From contig NZ_KB908319.1 of NCBI RefSeq assembly GCF_000382385.1, positions 310,001 through 374,000 on the forward strand: 64,000 nt of DNA. Direction: 5' to 3'. Positions 34,831 through 43,353 of the stretch are shown one piece after another. Numbering within the stretch: the first letter of the stretch is position 1; each line of letters begins with the position of its first letter. Made by a program: the position numbers and the translations under genes. Source of the stretch: Segatella maculosa DSM 19339 = JCM 15638 (GTDB taxonomy: Bacteria; Bacteroidota; Bacteroidia; Bacteroidales; Bacteroidaceae). Below the pieces are notes generated by a model that was not told the DNA's origin, did not search any database, and saw only the letters and a program-made list of their open reading frames with translations.

Positions 34831-37008
34831 ATGCAACTAAAAAAGACATTACAAGCCGTCTATGTCCTCATTATCGGCGTGATGGCCATGGGAACAGTCG
34901 TAGGAAAGTATGCCGGGCAAGCCGATGCGGCCGACCATGTGTTCGGTTCGTGGTGGTTTTGCCTGCTTTGGGCAGTGGGATTGGCCGTCGCCGTGGCCTA
35001 CTTCGTCCGCCAAAAAGTGCGCCGTCCCGTCCTTGTCGTCCTGCACCTGTCGTTCGCCGTCATTCTCTTGGGCGCCTTTCTCACCCATATCACGGCCCGA
35101 CGCGGCATGATTCACCTCCGTCAGGGGCAATGGGTCGCCAGCTATATCACCAAGGACGGGGCCGAAAAGCCGTTGCCTTTCACCATCAGGTTAGACAAAT
35201 TCAGCATCAGCTACCATGCCGGCAACGCCGCCGCCATGGACTATACGTCGGAGGTGACGCTGAACGACGACGGAAACGAGACACATTGCCGCATTTCCAT
35301 GAACAAAATCTACGACAACTACGGCATACGTCTCTACCAAAGCAGCTTCGATGACGATCTGAAAGGCTCTTACTTGTCGGTCAATGCCGACCCTTTCGGC
35401 ATTCCGGTCACCTATTTGGGCTACGCTTTGCTCTTTATGGGCTTGATAGGTATGCTGATTGACCGGCAAGGAACGTTCCGCCGGCTGCTGAAGAGCGACT
35501 TGATGGCGCGCCCAACCGTGGCATTATTGCTGCTGATGTCTGCCTTTTCGTCGCTGAAAGCACAGCCCGCGTTGCCCAAGGCCACGGCCGAGGCGTTCGG
35601 AAAAGCCTTTATCGTCTACAACGGACGCATCTGTCCCGTGGAAACCTTTGCCATTGACTTCACGAAAAAGCTCTATGGAAAGGCCCATTACAAGGATTTC
35701 ACGCCGTGCCAAGTGCTCACAGGCTTCATGTTTTGGCGTAATGAGTGGCTGCAGGAGCCCGTTCTCCGACTGAAAGGCAGCGAACTGCGTACCCACTTTC
35801 AGCTCGATGAATATGTGGCGCCCATGCGATTGTTCGGCCGACAAGGCTATATCCTCGGCCCATATCTCCAAAATGCGCAGGAAAACCAAGACGCTTTTTC
35901 ACGCCAAGTGCTTGACATCGACGACAAGATGGCGTTGCTGATGGACCTTGCACAGGGCAGAACGCTCAAGATGTTCCCTTATGCGCAGCGAAACGGCCGT
36001 GTAGATTGGTTCTCCCCAGCCGACCGGCTGCCCCGTTCCATGCCGAAAGCGCAGCAACAATACGTCCGTTCCATCATTGGCTTGGCCGGAGAACTGGCCG
36101 TTCAGGGCAAGATTGACATGCTGAACGACCTCTTTCATCGGCTACGGAAGTATCAATACCGGTTCGGAGACAGCACCGTTCCGTCGCAAACCAAGGTGTG
36201 GGCGGAGAAGGTCTACAACCATGTGCCCTTTGCCACGCTGCTTTTCATCTTCAATCTCACGCTCGGTCTTGTTTCCATCGGCTTCCTCACGCGCCGGAAA
36301 GGCTACGCCTGCTTTGCTTGGCTCATGGCATTGTCGTGGAGTGTCCTTACGTTCACCTTGGCACTTCGCTGGATTATCAGCGGAACGGTCCCCATTGGCA
36401 ACGGATATGAGACGATGCTCTTCCTTGCATGGCTCGTCATGCTGCTGTCGATGCCCATCATGCGACGCATACGCCTGATGACTACCTTCGGATTGCTGAT
36501 GAGTGGCTTCATGCTTTTGGTGAGTCACATCGCCCAAATGGACCCCGCTATCACGCCACGCATGCCGGTTTTGAACAGTCCGTTGCTAAGTTTGCACGTC
36601 AGCATCATCATGATTGCCTACGCACTCTTCTCACTTACGTTCGTCAGTGCCGTTGCCTATTTTCTAACGGCACGCAGTCAGCGGCCGCAGGTGGCCAAGG
36701 TCAACGCCCAACTCACCGGTCTTTCGCAACTGTTCCTCTATCCTGCCGTCACAACCTTGGGGCTTGGCATCTTCATCGGCGCCGTTTGGGCCAACATCAG
36801 TTGGGGAACTTACTGGTCGTGGGACCCGAAAGAGACATGGGCCCTCATCACTTTCATGGTCTATGCCGTGCCGCTTCACGCGCAAAGTCTGCCTGCTTTG
36901 CGTCGCCCGGTGGGCTATCATCTCTACACACTCTTGGCATTTCTCTCCATCATCATGACCTATTTCGGCGTGAACTACGTGCTCGGCGGCATGCACAGTT
37001 ATGCATAA
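34831..37008 (+). CDS. Cytochrome c biogenesis protein, ResB-CcsA fusion
   Basis: System II heme exporter/lyase, 725 residues, that attaches heme to CxxCH proteins in the periplasm. An N-terminal ResB-like part (membrane helices near 8-25, 40-60, 68-86, then a periplasmic domain and another helix about 190-210) is fused to a CcsA part with six or more helices in the last 260 residues. The heme-handling motif WGTYWSWDPKETWAL (about 655-669) and conserved His in HVSIIMIAYAL are present. The di-heme oxidoreductase just upstream is the obvious client. Last gene of the operon. Confidence 0.92.
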   Translation: MQLKKTLQAVYVLIIGVMAMGTVVGKYAGQADAADHVFGSWWFCLLWAVGLAVAVAYFVRQKVRRPVLVVLHLSFAVILLGAFLTHITARRGMIHLRQGQWVASYITKDGAEKPLPFTIRLDKFSISYHAGNAAAMDYTSEVTLNDDGNETHCRISMNKIYDNYGIRLYQSSFDDDLKGSYLSVNADPFGIPVTYLGYALLFMGLIGMLIDRQGTFRRLLKSDLMARPTVALLLLMSAFSSLKAQPALPKATAEAFGKAFIVYNGRICPVETFAIDFTKKLYGKAHYKDFTPCQVLTGFMFWRNEWLQEPVLRLKGSELRTHFQLDEYVAPMRLFGRQGYILGPYLQNAQENQDAFSRQVLDIDDKMALLMDLAQGRTLKMFPYAQRNGRVDWFSPADRLPRSMPKAQQQYVRSIIGLAGELAVQGKIDMLNDLFHRLRKYQYRFGDSTVPSQTKVWAEKVYNHVPFATLLFIFNLTLGLVSIGFLTRRKGYACFAWLMALSWSVLTFTLALRWIISGTVPIGNGYETMLFLAWLVMLLSMPIMRRIRLMTTFGLLMSGFMLLVSHIAQMDPAITPRMPVLNSPLLSLHVSIIMIAYALFSLTFVSAVAYFLTARSQRPQVAKVNAQLTGLSQLFLYPAVTTLGLGIFIGAVWANISWGTYWSWDPKETWALITFMVYAVPLHAQSLPALRRPVGYHLYTLLAFLSIIMTYFGVNYVLGGMHSYA

Positions 37009-37041
37009 AAGCGGCCCGAAGGCCTTGTTCAACCATGCAGA

Positions 37042-37080
37042 AAAAGGGAAAGCGCACACCGTGATTGCGCTTTCCCTTTT
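37042..37080. terminator. Bidirectional intrinsic terminator
   Basis: AAAAGGGAAAGCGC / GCGCTTTCCCTTTT with an 11-base loop. It lies between the convergent ccsBA and alanine dehydrogenase genes and can stop both. Confidence 0.9.
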
Positions 37081-37116
37081 CAATGACAGCCTTTCTTTAC
37101 CGGAATATACCTTATA

Positions 37117-38217
37117 TTATATAGGCGTATAGGCCAGACCGTAGACATCGGCCACGGCTTTGTAGGTAACTTTACCGTTGACGATGTTCAATCCCTTGCG
37201 CAAAGCCTCGTCTTCTCGGCAAGCTTGCTGCCAACCTTTATCAGCCAAGGCCACCGCATAACGTAAAGTTGCGTTCGTAAGTGCCGTAGTCGAGGTGTTA
37301 GGAACGGCTCCCGGAATGTTCGCCACACAGTAGTGAAGCACGCCATCCACCTCATATACGGGTTCGGAATGGGTGGTCGGACGCGACGTTTCGAAGCATC
37401 CTCCTTGGTCAATAGCCACATCTACGAGCACCGAACCACGTTGCATGAGGCGCAACATGTCGCGGGTGACGAGCTTGGGTGCCTTGTCTCCGGGCACAAG
37501 AACGGAGCCGATGACGATGTCGGCCATGGGAATTTGCCGGCGAATGTTGTAGTCCGACGAGTAGAGCGTGTGCACATTGGCCGGCAATTCAAGGTCCAAT
37601 TGGCGCAAACGCGGCAGACTTACGTCGGTAATCGTGACCTCGGCGCCCATTCCGGCGGCCACTCTTGCGGCGGCTTCTCCCACGGTTCCGCCACCAAGCA
37701 CAAGTACATTGGCCGGCTTCACGCCCGGAACTCCACTGAAAAGTTTACCATTTCCGCCTTTCGTCGTCTGCAAATAGTAGGCCCCATTGAGTGTAGCCAT
37801 GCGGCCGGCAACCTCACTCATGGGGACTAAAAGGGGCAAAGAGCCGTCCGGTTTCTGCACGGTTTCATAGGCAATGCACACAGCTCCGCTCTCAATCATA
37901 GCCTCGGTGAGGGCCCGTTCGCAGGCGAAATGGAAGTAAGTGAACACAACTTGGTCTTTTCGGACAAGCGAATACTCCGGCTCGATGGGTTCTTTCACCT
38001 TCACGATCAGGTCGGCCTGCCGGTAAACCTCGGCAATGTCGGACAGTATTTTAGCCCCCACGGCCTCGTAGTCGCCGTCTTGAAAGCCGCTGTTCTCGCC
38101 CGCTTTGTGCTGCACGAAGACCTCATGTCCGTGCCTTAACAGCTCACTTACGCCCGCAGGAGTCATGCCCACGCGGTTCTCATTGTCCTTGATTTCTTTT
38201 GGAATACCGATTTTCAT
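37117..38217 (-). CDS. ald: Alanine dehydrogenase
   Basis: NAD-dependent interconversion of alanine and pyruvate plus ammonia. 366 residues, normal length. N-terminal MKIGIPKEIKDNENRVGMTP, substrate-site KVKEP (Lys about 75) and FTYFHFA (His about 96), the Rossmann motif VLVLGGGTVGEAAARVA (about 170-186), and the conserved VDVAIDQGGCFETSRPTTHSEP. Monocistronic, convergent with the cytochrome operon. Confidence 0.96.
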   Translation of the reverse strand: MKIGIPKEIKDNENRVGMTPAGVSELLRHGHEVFVQHKAGENSGFQDGDYEAVGAKILSDIAEVYRQADLIVKVKEPIEPEYSLVRKDQVVFTYFHFACERALTEAMIESGAVCIAYETVQKPDGSLPLLVPMSEVAGRMATLNGAYYLQTTKGGNGKLFSGVPGVKPANVLVLGGGTVGEAAARVAAGMGAEVTITDVSLPRLRQLDLELPANVHTLYSSDYNIRRQIPMADIVIGSVLVPGDKAPKLVTRDMLRLMQRGSVLVDVAIDQGGCFETSRPTTHSEPVYEVDGVLHYCVANIPGAVPNTSTTALTNATLRYAVALADKGWQQACREDEALRKGLNIVNGKVTYKAVADVYGLAYTPI

Positions 38218-38264
38218 AGTTGTTTCCCTTTCGTTATTAAAGTTCGTGTCATGTTTTCTCGTAA

Positions 38265-38272
38265 CAAATATA
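38265..38272 (-). promoter_or_regulatory. -7 element of ald
   Basis: TATATTTG on the minus strand, 48-55 bases before the ald start; no convincing -33 TTTG. Confidence 0.55.
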
Positions 38273-38446
38273 GCGATTTATTCGATTGGTTGTCACGCGA
38301 AAAGGAAATTTAACAAAAGAGAATGGCAGTGCAATGTCCTTTCCGTTGCGCCGCAAAAAAGCGGCCTTTCAAGTCGGGTTTCGCACGCCTTACGACATGT
38401 GTTGTTTCCTATTGAACCATCATCACGCTCATTTCGTTTTTCAATC

Positions 38447-38534
38447 TCAGCCATATTGCGCAGTAAAATAGCTGAGATTGCGTGGTAAAATGGCTGAAAT
38501 TGCACCGCAAAATGGCTGAGATTGGAACGCAAGG
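38447..38534. repeat. Four-unit 22-bp array
   Basis: Units start at 38447, 38469, 38491 and 38513; consensus TGGCTGAGATTGCGTGGTAAAA, the first unit partly inverted (TCAGCCAT). The tail AACGCAAGGTGTAAGCCG and TTGATTATCAA lead to the palindrome pair at 38583. No gene in 38273-38446. Confidence 0.9.
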
Positions 38535-38582
38535 TGTAAGCCGTTGATTATCAATGTGGCCGACGCCTCGGTTCGTTTGATT

Positions 38583-38683
38583 GCATGTAGGGACGCACGG
38601 CTCGTGCGTCCGCTCCAATAATCATGTATTTGCGTTTCCATTCACCTTGAACGGACGCACGGTTCGTGCGTCCCTACATGCCT
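38583..38683. repeat. REP-like palindrome pair
   Basis: Two inverted copies of the GGACGCACGG..CGTGCGTCC palindrome with a 40-base spacer related to the other loci. It lies just upstream of the HMA-operon promoter. Confidence 0.87.
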
Positions 38684-38742
38684 CCCCTGCCCTATTGCGT
38701 GGCAATAGGACTGAGATGGATACTTAAATACAATGTCATTAT

Positions 38743-38805
38743 TATTAGGTATGAGAAAGACTAATTTTTAGGTATTGCATATTGCAAGGAAGGAACGTAT
38801 CTTTG
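38743..38805 (+). promoter_or_regulatory. Promoter of the HMA-TonB operon with the shared element
   Basis: TTTTTAGGTATTG (38765-38777), 20 bases, TATCTTTG (38798-38805). A second, weaker copy TATTAGGTATG lies 23 bases further upstream (38745-38755), so the site may be bound by two protein units in tandem. Confidence 0.75.
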
Positions 38806-38840
38806 CATTCGGAAAAACAATTTAACAACCAAACAATAAC

Positions 38841-39245
38841 ATGAAAAAAATGGTGATGATGCTGTTTGCCTGCTTGTTCACCACAAGCATTTGGGCAGAC
38901 AATGTGAGATTTGAAATAAGCAACATGCACTGTCAGAACTGTGCAAATCGCGTGGAAAAGGCCCTGAAAGCCAATAAGGCTGTCGGCGAAGTGAAGGTGG
39001 ATCTTGCCTGCAAGGCTGTCAATGTGAGCTATGATGCGGCAAAAACCAATGTCGAGGCACTGCAAAAGGCACTGACCGAGGCCAAGTTCGAGGCCAAAGT
39101 GGCTGCACCTTGCGACCAAAAGGGCGATTGCAAGCACAAAGGAAAGGCGCCGGAGCATCGCTGCAGTACGAAAACGAAGCAACAAAAAGCCGGCGAACAC
39201 AAGTGTGGCGGCGAAGGTTGCGGACATGATAAGGAAACCAAGTAA
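38841..39245 (+). CDS. Secreted heavy-metal-associated (HMA) domain protein with Cys/His tail
   Basis: 134 residues. Signal peptide MKKMVMMLFACLFTTSIWA, then a ferredoxin-like HMA fold (about 22-88) with the metal site MHCQNC (MxCxxC). After it comes a Lys-rich tail of about 45 residues containing CDQKGDCKH, HRC, EHKC and GEGCGH: about five Cys and five His that could bind extra metal. It probably acts as a periplasmic or surface metal chaperone feeding the TonB receptor encoded downstream. Which metal is carried is not evident; the shared promoter motif suggests iron or another scarce transition metal. Confidence 0.88.
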   Translation: MKKMVMMLFACLFTTSIWADNVRFEISNMHCQNCANRVEKALKANKAVGEVKVDLACKAVNVSYDAAKTNVEALQKALTEAKFEAKVAAPCDQKGDCKHKGKAPEHRCSTKTKQQKAGEHKCGGEGCGHDKETK

Positions 39246-39267
39246 ACAATCTATAATTTATTACTGT

Positions 39268-40548
39268 ATGAATCGATTAATAAAAATTGCATGGGTAGTG
39301 CTTCTCTGCCCGTTGTTCCTCGTTTCTTGCTCTTCAGACGACGAGGGTGAGAAGAAAATTGACCTGACATTCAACGCCGTTCCGAGGGTTTCGGGGGCAT
39401 TGGATATCGCAAGTTTGGCGGGAACACCCGTCAAGTTCACCGAGGTGCGCAGCCAAAACACGAGCCAGTTCCCGCTCGATGCCACCGGAAAGGCACTTGT
39501 TTCGCTGCCGATGGGCGTCTATGACATTGCCATAGACAAGGAGATTACCAACGCACAAGGCGAAAAAGTGATGATTTCCTTACGCATGGAGAATGTCAAT
39601 GTGAACGCCGCAGGGCAGAAAATCGAGGGCTATGTGAACTCACTTCCAGCCAGTGCGCTTGGCAAGGACTTTATTTTCAGCGAGGTTTTCTTCAATGGTG
39701 AGACCAATTCAAGGCGTATGATGCACCCCGATCAGTACATTGTGCTGTTCAATCCGACTGAGAATGTGCTCTATGCCGACGGTGTGAGCATCGGTGTTAC
39801 CATGCATGCGGCTTTTCAAGACCCGCAATTGTGGTACAATAAATACTATCCTACCCGCGTACCCATAGGAGGTTTCATCACAATTCCAGGCAATGGGAAA
39901 GACCATCCCGTGCAACCGGGCGAGAAACTCGTGATAGCTTTCACCGCAATCAACCATCATGAGATTGTAAACGGAGGCATTGCCTATGAGAATTCCGTTG
40001 ATTTAAGCGGCGCAGACTTTGAGATTTACTACGGTCCTAAGAGCAAAGACGTGGACAATCCAGCTGTTCCAAACGTGCTACTCACAGAGAATGGCGACAC
40101 TTATGGGTTCTTCTTACACCCCAGAGGCTATTGGTCTCCGGTGATGTTCCGCTTGGAAAACGGCCAACAGTCAACCGTTGATGCCTTCGTCAAGAGCCAT
40201 ACTACGACATCGAAGACCCATGTAAAGGCAACAAAGGACACGCCCGAAGGCGACATCGACATTCATATCCTCGCCATTGAGACGGATAAAATCATCGATG
40301 GCATTCAAACCAGCGACGAAAATCAGAAGGTAAAGACCCGCGTAGTGCCTGAAGTTGTAGACCGCGGCCAGTTCCTTGTCAGCGGATGTCACCAGCAAGA
40401 GCTTTGTATCCGCAAGGAAATAAAAGTGGGCAACAAGATATTCTACAAAGATACCAATAATAGTGTTGAGGATATGCAGAACGCGAAAGCAAGAAAAGCA
40501 GCCGGACACTTCCAAAATGCCTTCCCTATTGGCTGGCGAAACAAGTAA
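39268..40548 (+). CDS. DUF4876 family surface lipoprotein
   Basis: 426 residues from ATG 39268; signal MNRLIKIAWVVLLCPLFLVSC with lipobox LVSC then SSDDEGE, a negative stretch typical of surface-exposed Bacteroidetes lipoproteins. An N-terminal beta-sandwich-like part (about 25-150) precedes the DUF4876 region (FIFSEVFFNGETN, DQYIVLFNPTENVLYADGVSI, about 155-400). It lies between an HMA protein and a TonB receptor, so capture of a metal or metal complex at the cell surface is plausible. The family assignment is from recollection of DUF4876-TonB-DUF6850 neighbourhoods. Confidence 0.78.
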   Translation: MNRLIKIAWVVLLCPLFLVSCSSDDEGEKKIDLTFNAVPRVSGALDIASLAGTPVKFTEVRSQNTSQFPLDATGKALVSLPMGVYDIAIDKEITNAQGEKVMISLRMENVNVNAAGQKIEGYVNSLPASALGKDFIFSEVFFNGETNSRRMMHPDQYIVLFNPTENVLYADGVSIGVTMHAAFQDPQLWYNKYYPTRVPIGGFITIPGNGKDHPVQPGEKLVIAFTAINHHEIVNGGIAYENSVDLSGADFEIYYGPKSKDVDNPAVPNVLLTENGDTYGFFLHPRGYWSPVMFRLENGQQSTVDAFVKSHTTTSKTHVKATKDTPEGDIDIHILAIETDKIIDGIQTSDENQKVKTRVVPEVVDRGQFLVSGCHQQELCIRKEIKVGNKIFYKDTNNSVEDMQNAKARKAAGHFQNAFPIGWRNK

Positions 40549-40587
40549 ACCCGCCAGTCGATCTAGGGGAAACAACGACAAAACACT

Positions 40588-43353
40588 TTGAAAAATAGAA
40601 CACTACTTTTTACACTTTCCCTGCTTTGCATGGTGATTTCGGCCGTAGGACAGACGTGCACGGTGAAGGGAAAGATTGTAACTGACCACGATGGCGAGGC
40701 AGCAAGCTTCGCCATCGTCAGTATCCGGAACCAAGAACTGCGCACCTTGTCTGACGTCAACGGCTACTTTGAACTCCGTAATGTACCGATTGGCAAACAT
40801 ACCATCGAGGTGGAGTGTCTGGGCTACGTCAAATTGCAGCATCAGTTCATGGCCATGAAAGACGTCAGCCTGTCGCTTCGGTTGCAAAGCAACAGTTTCA
40901 CCCTACCGGAGTTTGAGATAATGGCAAGGAAAAGCCGCAAGGGAAAAGTCGTTGTCGACGAGGCTGCATTGGAATATATCCAACCTACCTCGCTGGCCGA
41001 CGTGATGTTGCTACTTCCGGGCAGTGTTTATAAAGAAAACAACCTGACACAATTCGCGCAAATCAGTAGCCGTCAGGTAGGAACTGACGCCAACACGTCG
41101 CTCGGTGTGGGTATCGTTACCGACGGAGCGCCAGTGACAAACGACGGTATTCGCTCTCAATTGGTGGGCATTACCGAGGGAAGCGAACACTATGATGGCG
41201 AAGTTCGCAGTCGAACGGGCATCAACCAAGGGGCCGATATGCGCATGATTTCCACCGATCATATCCAAAGTGTGGAGTTCACGCGTGGCATCTCGTCTTC
41301 ACGTTACGGCAATCTGTCGAGCGGAATGATAAGTATTTCGTCGAAACATGGCGTGACTCCGCTGCGTGTACGCCTGAAAAGCGATCTAAAGAACACGCTC
41401 TTGTATGCAGGGAAAGGCTGGCGACTCGGCGAAAAGGCTGGTTCGCTCCACGCAGGCATTGACTTTCTGCACTCAATTGATGACATTCGCGAGGAAATGG
41501 ACAAGTTCTCGCGTCTGACGGGACAGCTTTATTATAATAATAAGGTGAAGCTTGGCAGCTATACCCTCGACCTTGACGGTCGATTAAGCCAGACCCTCAC
41601 TGCCAATAAGATGAAGAAAGACGAGCTGACCTATGAATATAACGAGTCTTACAAGGCCGATTACAGTCGCACGGCCCTGATGATGAAGGGCCTGTTGACG
41701 CTCGGTAAGCCGTGGTTGAGCCAATTGGAGTTGATCATGTCAGCCGATTACACGCGCGATAGGATAACTCGTCATCGCATGGTCCTATCAGGTTCGGGTC
41801 CATTGAACATGCCTTTGGCTCACGAAGCGGGCGAACATGAGGGCATATATCTGCCCCGTAAGTACTATAGTGACTTCTATATCGACAATCAACCGCTGAA
41901 CTTCTATGCCCAACTCAATGCCGTTTCACGCATTCAGCTGCTGAAGAACACGATGCTCAACCTGCAATACGGTGCAGAATACAGCAATGTGAAGAACCAC
42001 GGAGCTGGAGCTGTCATCGAAGATGAGTCACGTCCGCCCTTTCCTTACGACAATTCGTACATGAGACCAAGGCCTAATTGGGCCATACCTGCCTTAGGTA
42101 ACGGCGCAATCTACGCACAGGCAGACTTCATTTACGATGATAACAACAGCAATGTCCTGCAACTCTCCGTCGGGGGCCGTGCTTCTATGTTGCTAAATCT
42201 GCCCCGTGACTATTATTTGCATGGCTATTTGCTGAAAGACCCACGCTTGAACCTCTCTTATATCATGGGAAAAGCGTTCAAAAATACGTTCCGTGTGGGC
42301 TATGGTGAGGAAAGTAAGACGCCGACGCTTGACTATCTCTATCCCGAAAAGCTGTATAAAGACTTCTATATGCTCAATGCTTACACGATAGACCCGCGCT
42401 ATCGCCACCTCATCACATACACCAACATCTACGATGTAGCTAACCGCGACCTGCATGTCAACAAGAATCGCAAGATGGAAGCAGGCTGGGACATCGACTA
42501 TCGCGGCTTCAGTCTATCGCTTACTGCCTTTTATGAGCAGTCGGATGCAGGCTTTGAGTACTTCACGACCTACCATCCTTTGACCTATGACCTCTACTCT
42601 CAGTTGAAACCCGGGGCGAACATCGAGGGCCGAACGCCCCAAAAGAGCGACTACATACAAGAGAAATACAGCATCTTCACCACGTCGCAACAGGTCAAGA
42701 ACTCCCAAAAAGTCACCAAACGAGGGATAGAATACCGCCTGATATTGCCGAAACTAAAACCATTGCTCACGACAATAGAAATCAACGGCGCCTATTATCA
42801 GACTGATTACGCCTCTTCTCTGCCGCTCTACTACTATCCTGACGTGAAAATCGGCGGAAAAGAGTATCCATATGTGTGCATTTACGACAATGGAGCACGA
42901 AACCAATACCGCCGTTTCAACTCCAACGTGTGGCTTAACACGCATATTCCGAAGTTCAAACTGTTCCTGACGAACTTCTTTCAGGTCGTTTGGCTCAATA
43001 CTTCGCAGTATAAGGACAACCACGACTATATCCCAACGGCGTATATCGACATGCAAGGGAACCGACGGCCTGTAGATGAGCGGATACGTTCACTTATCGA
43101 GGCCGACGACGGCACGTTCCGCTACTTCCGTCGCACGATTCTTCCCGTGAAATATGCCTGCAACAAGATGCCGATATCCCTGCTTTGGAACATCAAGGCC
43201 ACCAAAGAGTTCGCGAAAGGCACCAAGTTGTCGTTCTTTGTCAATGGTTTGCTCGACGTCAGTCCTAAATATCTCTCAGGAAGCAAGATAACCAAGCGCG
43301 AATGGCACGACCCTTATTTCGGACTTGAACTGTATTTTAACTTCAATCTATGA
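40588..43353 (+). CDS. TonB-dependent receptor
   Basis: 921 residues starting at TTG 40588, chosen because it alone yields the full signal peptide (MKNRTLLFTLSLLCMVISAVGQ); the first ATG at 40630 would cut it. A carboxypeptidase-regulatory-like domain (about 23-105, KGKIVTDHDGEAASFAIVSI) precedes the plug (about 120-240, with TPLSLADV-like LADVMLLLPGS and GISSSRYGNLSSGMISI) and a barrel ending LELYFNFNL. No SusD gene accompanies it, which fits a metal or siderophore/heme receptor better than a glycan importer. The ligand is unknown. Confidence 0.9.
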   Translation: MKNRTLLFTLSLLCMVISAVGQTCTVKGKIVTDHDGEAASFAIVSIRNQELRTLSDVNGYFELRNVPIGKHTIEVECLGYVKLQHQFMAMKDVSLSLRLQSNSFTLPEFEIMARKSRKGKVVVDEAALEYIQPTSLADVMLLLPGSVYKENNLTQFAQISSRQVGTDANTSLGVGIVTDGAPVTNDGIRSQLVGITEGSEHYDGEVRSRTGINQGADMRMISTDHIQSVEFTRGISSSRYGNLSSGMISISSKHGVTPLRVRLKSDLKNTLLYAGKGWRLGEKAGSLHAGIDFLHSIDDIREEMDKFSRLTGQLYYNNKVKLGSYTLDLDGRLSQTLTANKMKKDELTYEYNESYKADYSRTALMMKGLLTLGKPWLSQLELIMSADYTRDRITRHRMVLSGSGPLNMPLAHEAGEHEGIYLPRKYYSDFYIDNQPLNFYAQLNAVSRIQLLKNTMLNLQYGAEYSNVKNHGAGAVIEDESRPPFPYDNSYMRPRPNWAIPALGNGAIYAQADFIYDDNNSNVLQLSVGGRASMLLNLPRDYYLHGYLLKDPRLNLSYIMGKAFKNTFRVGYGEESKTPTLDYLYPEKLYKDFYMLNAYTIDPRYRHLITYTNIYDVANRDLHVNKNRKMEAGWDIDYRGFSLSLTAFYEQSDAGFEYFTTYHPLTYDLYSQLKPGANIEGRTPQKSDYIQEKYSIFTTSQQVKNSQKVTKRGIEYRLILPKLKPLLTTIEINGAYYQTDYASSLPLYYYPDVKIGGKEYPYVCIYDNGARNQYRRFNSNVWLNTHIPKFKLFLTNFFQVVWLNTSQYKDNHDYIPTAYIDMQGNRRPVDERIRSLIEADDGTFRYFRRTILPVKYACNKMPISLLWNIKATKEFAKGTKLSFFVNGLLDVSPKYLSGSKITKREWHDPYFGLELYFNFNL

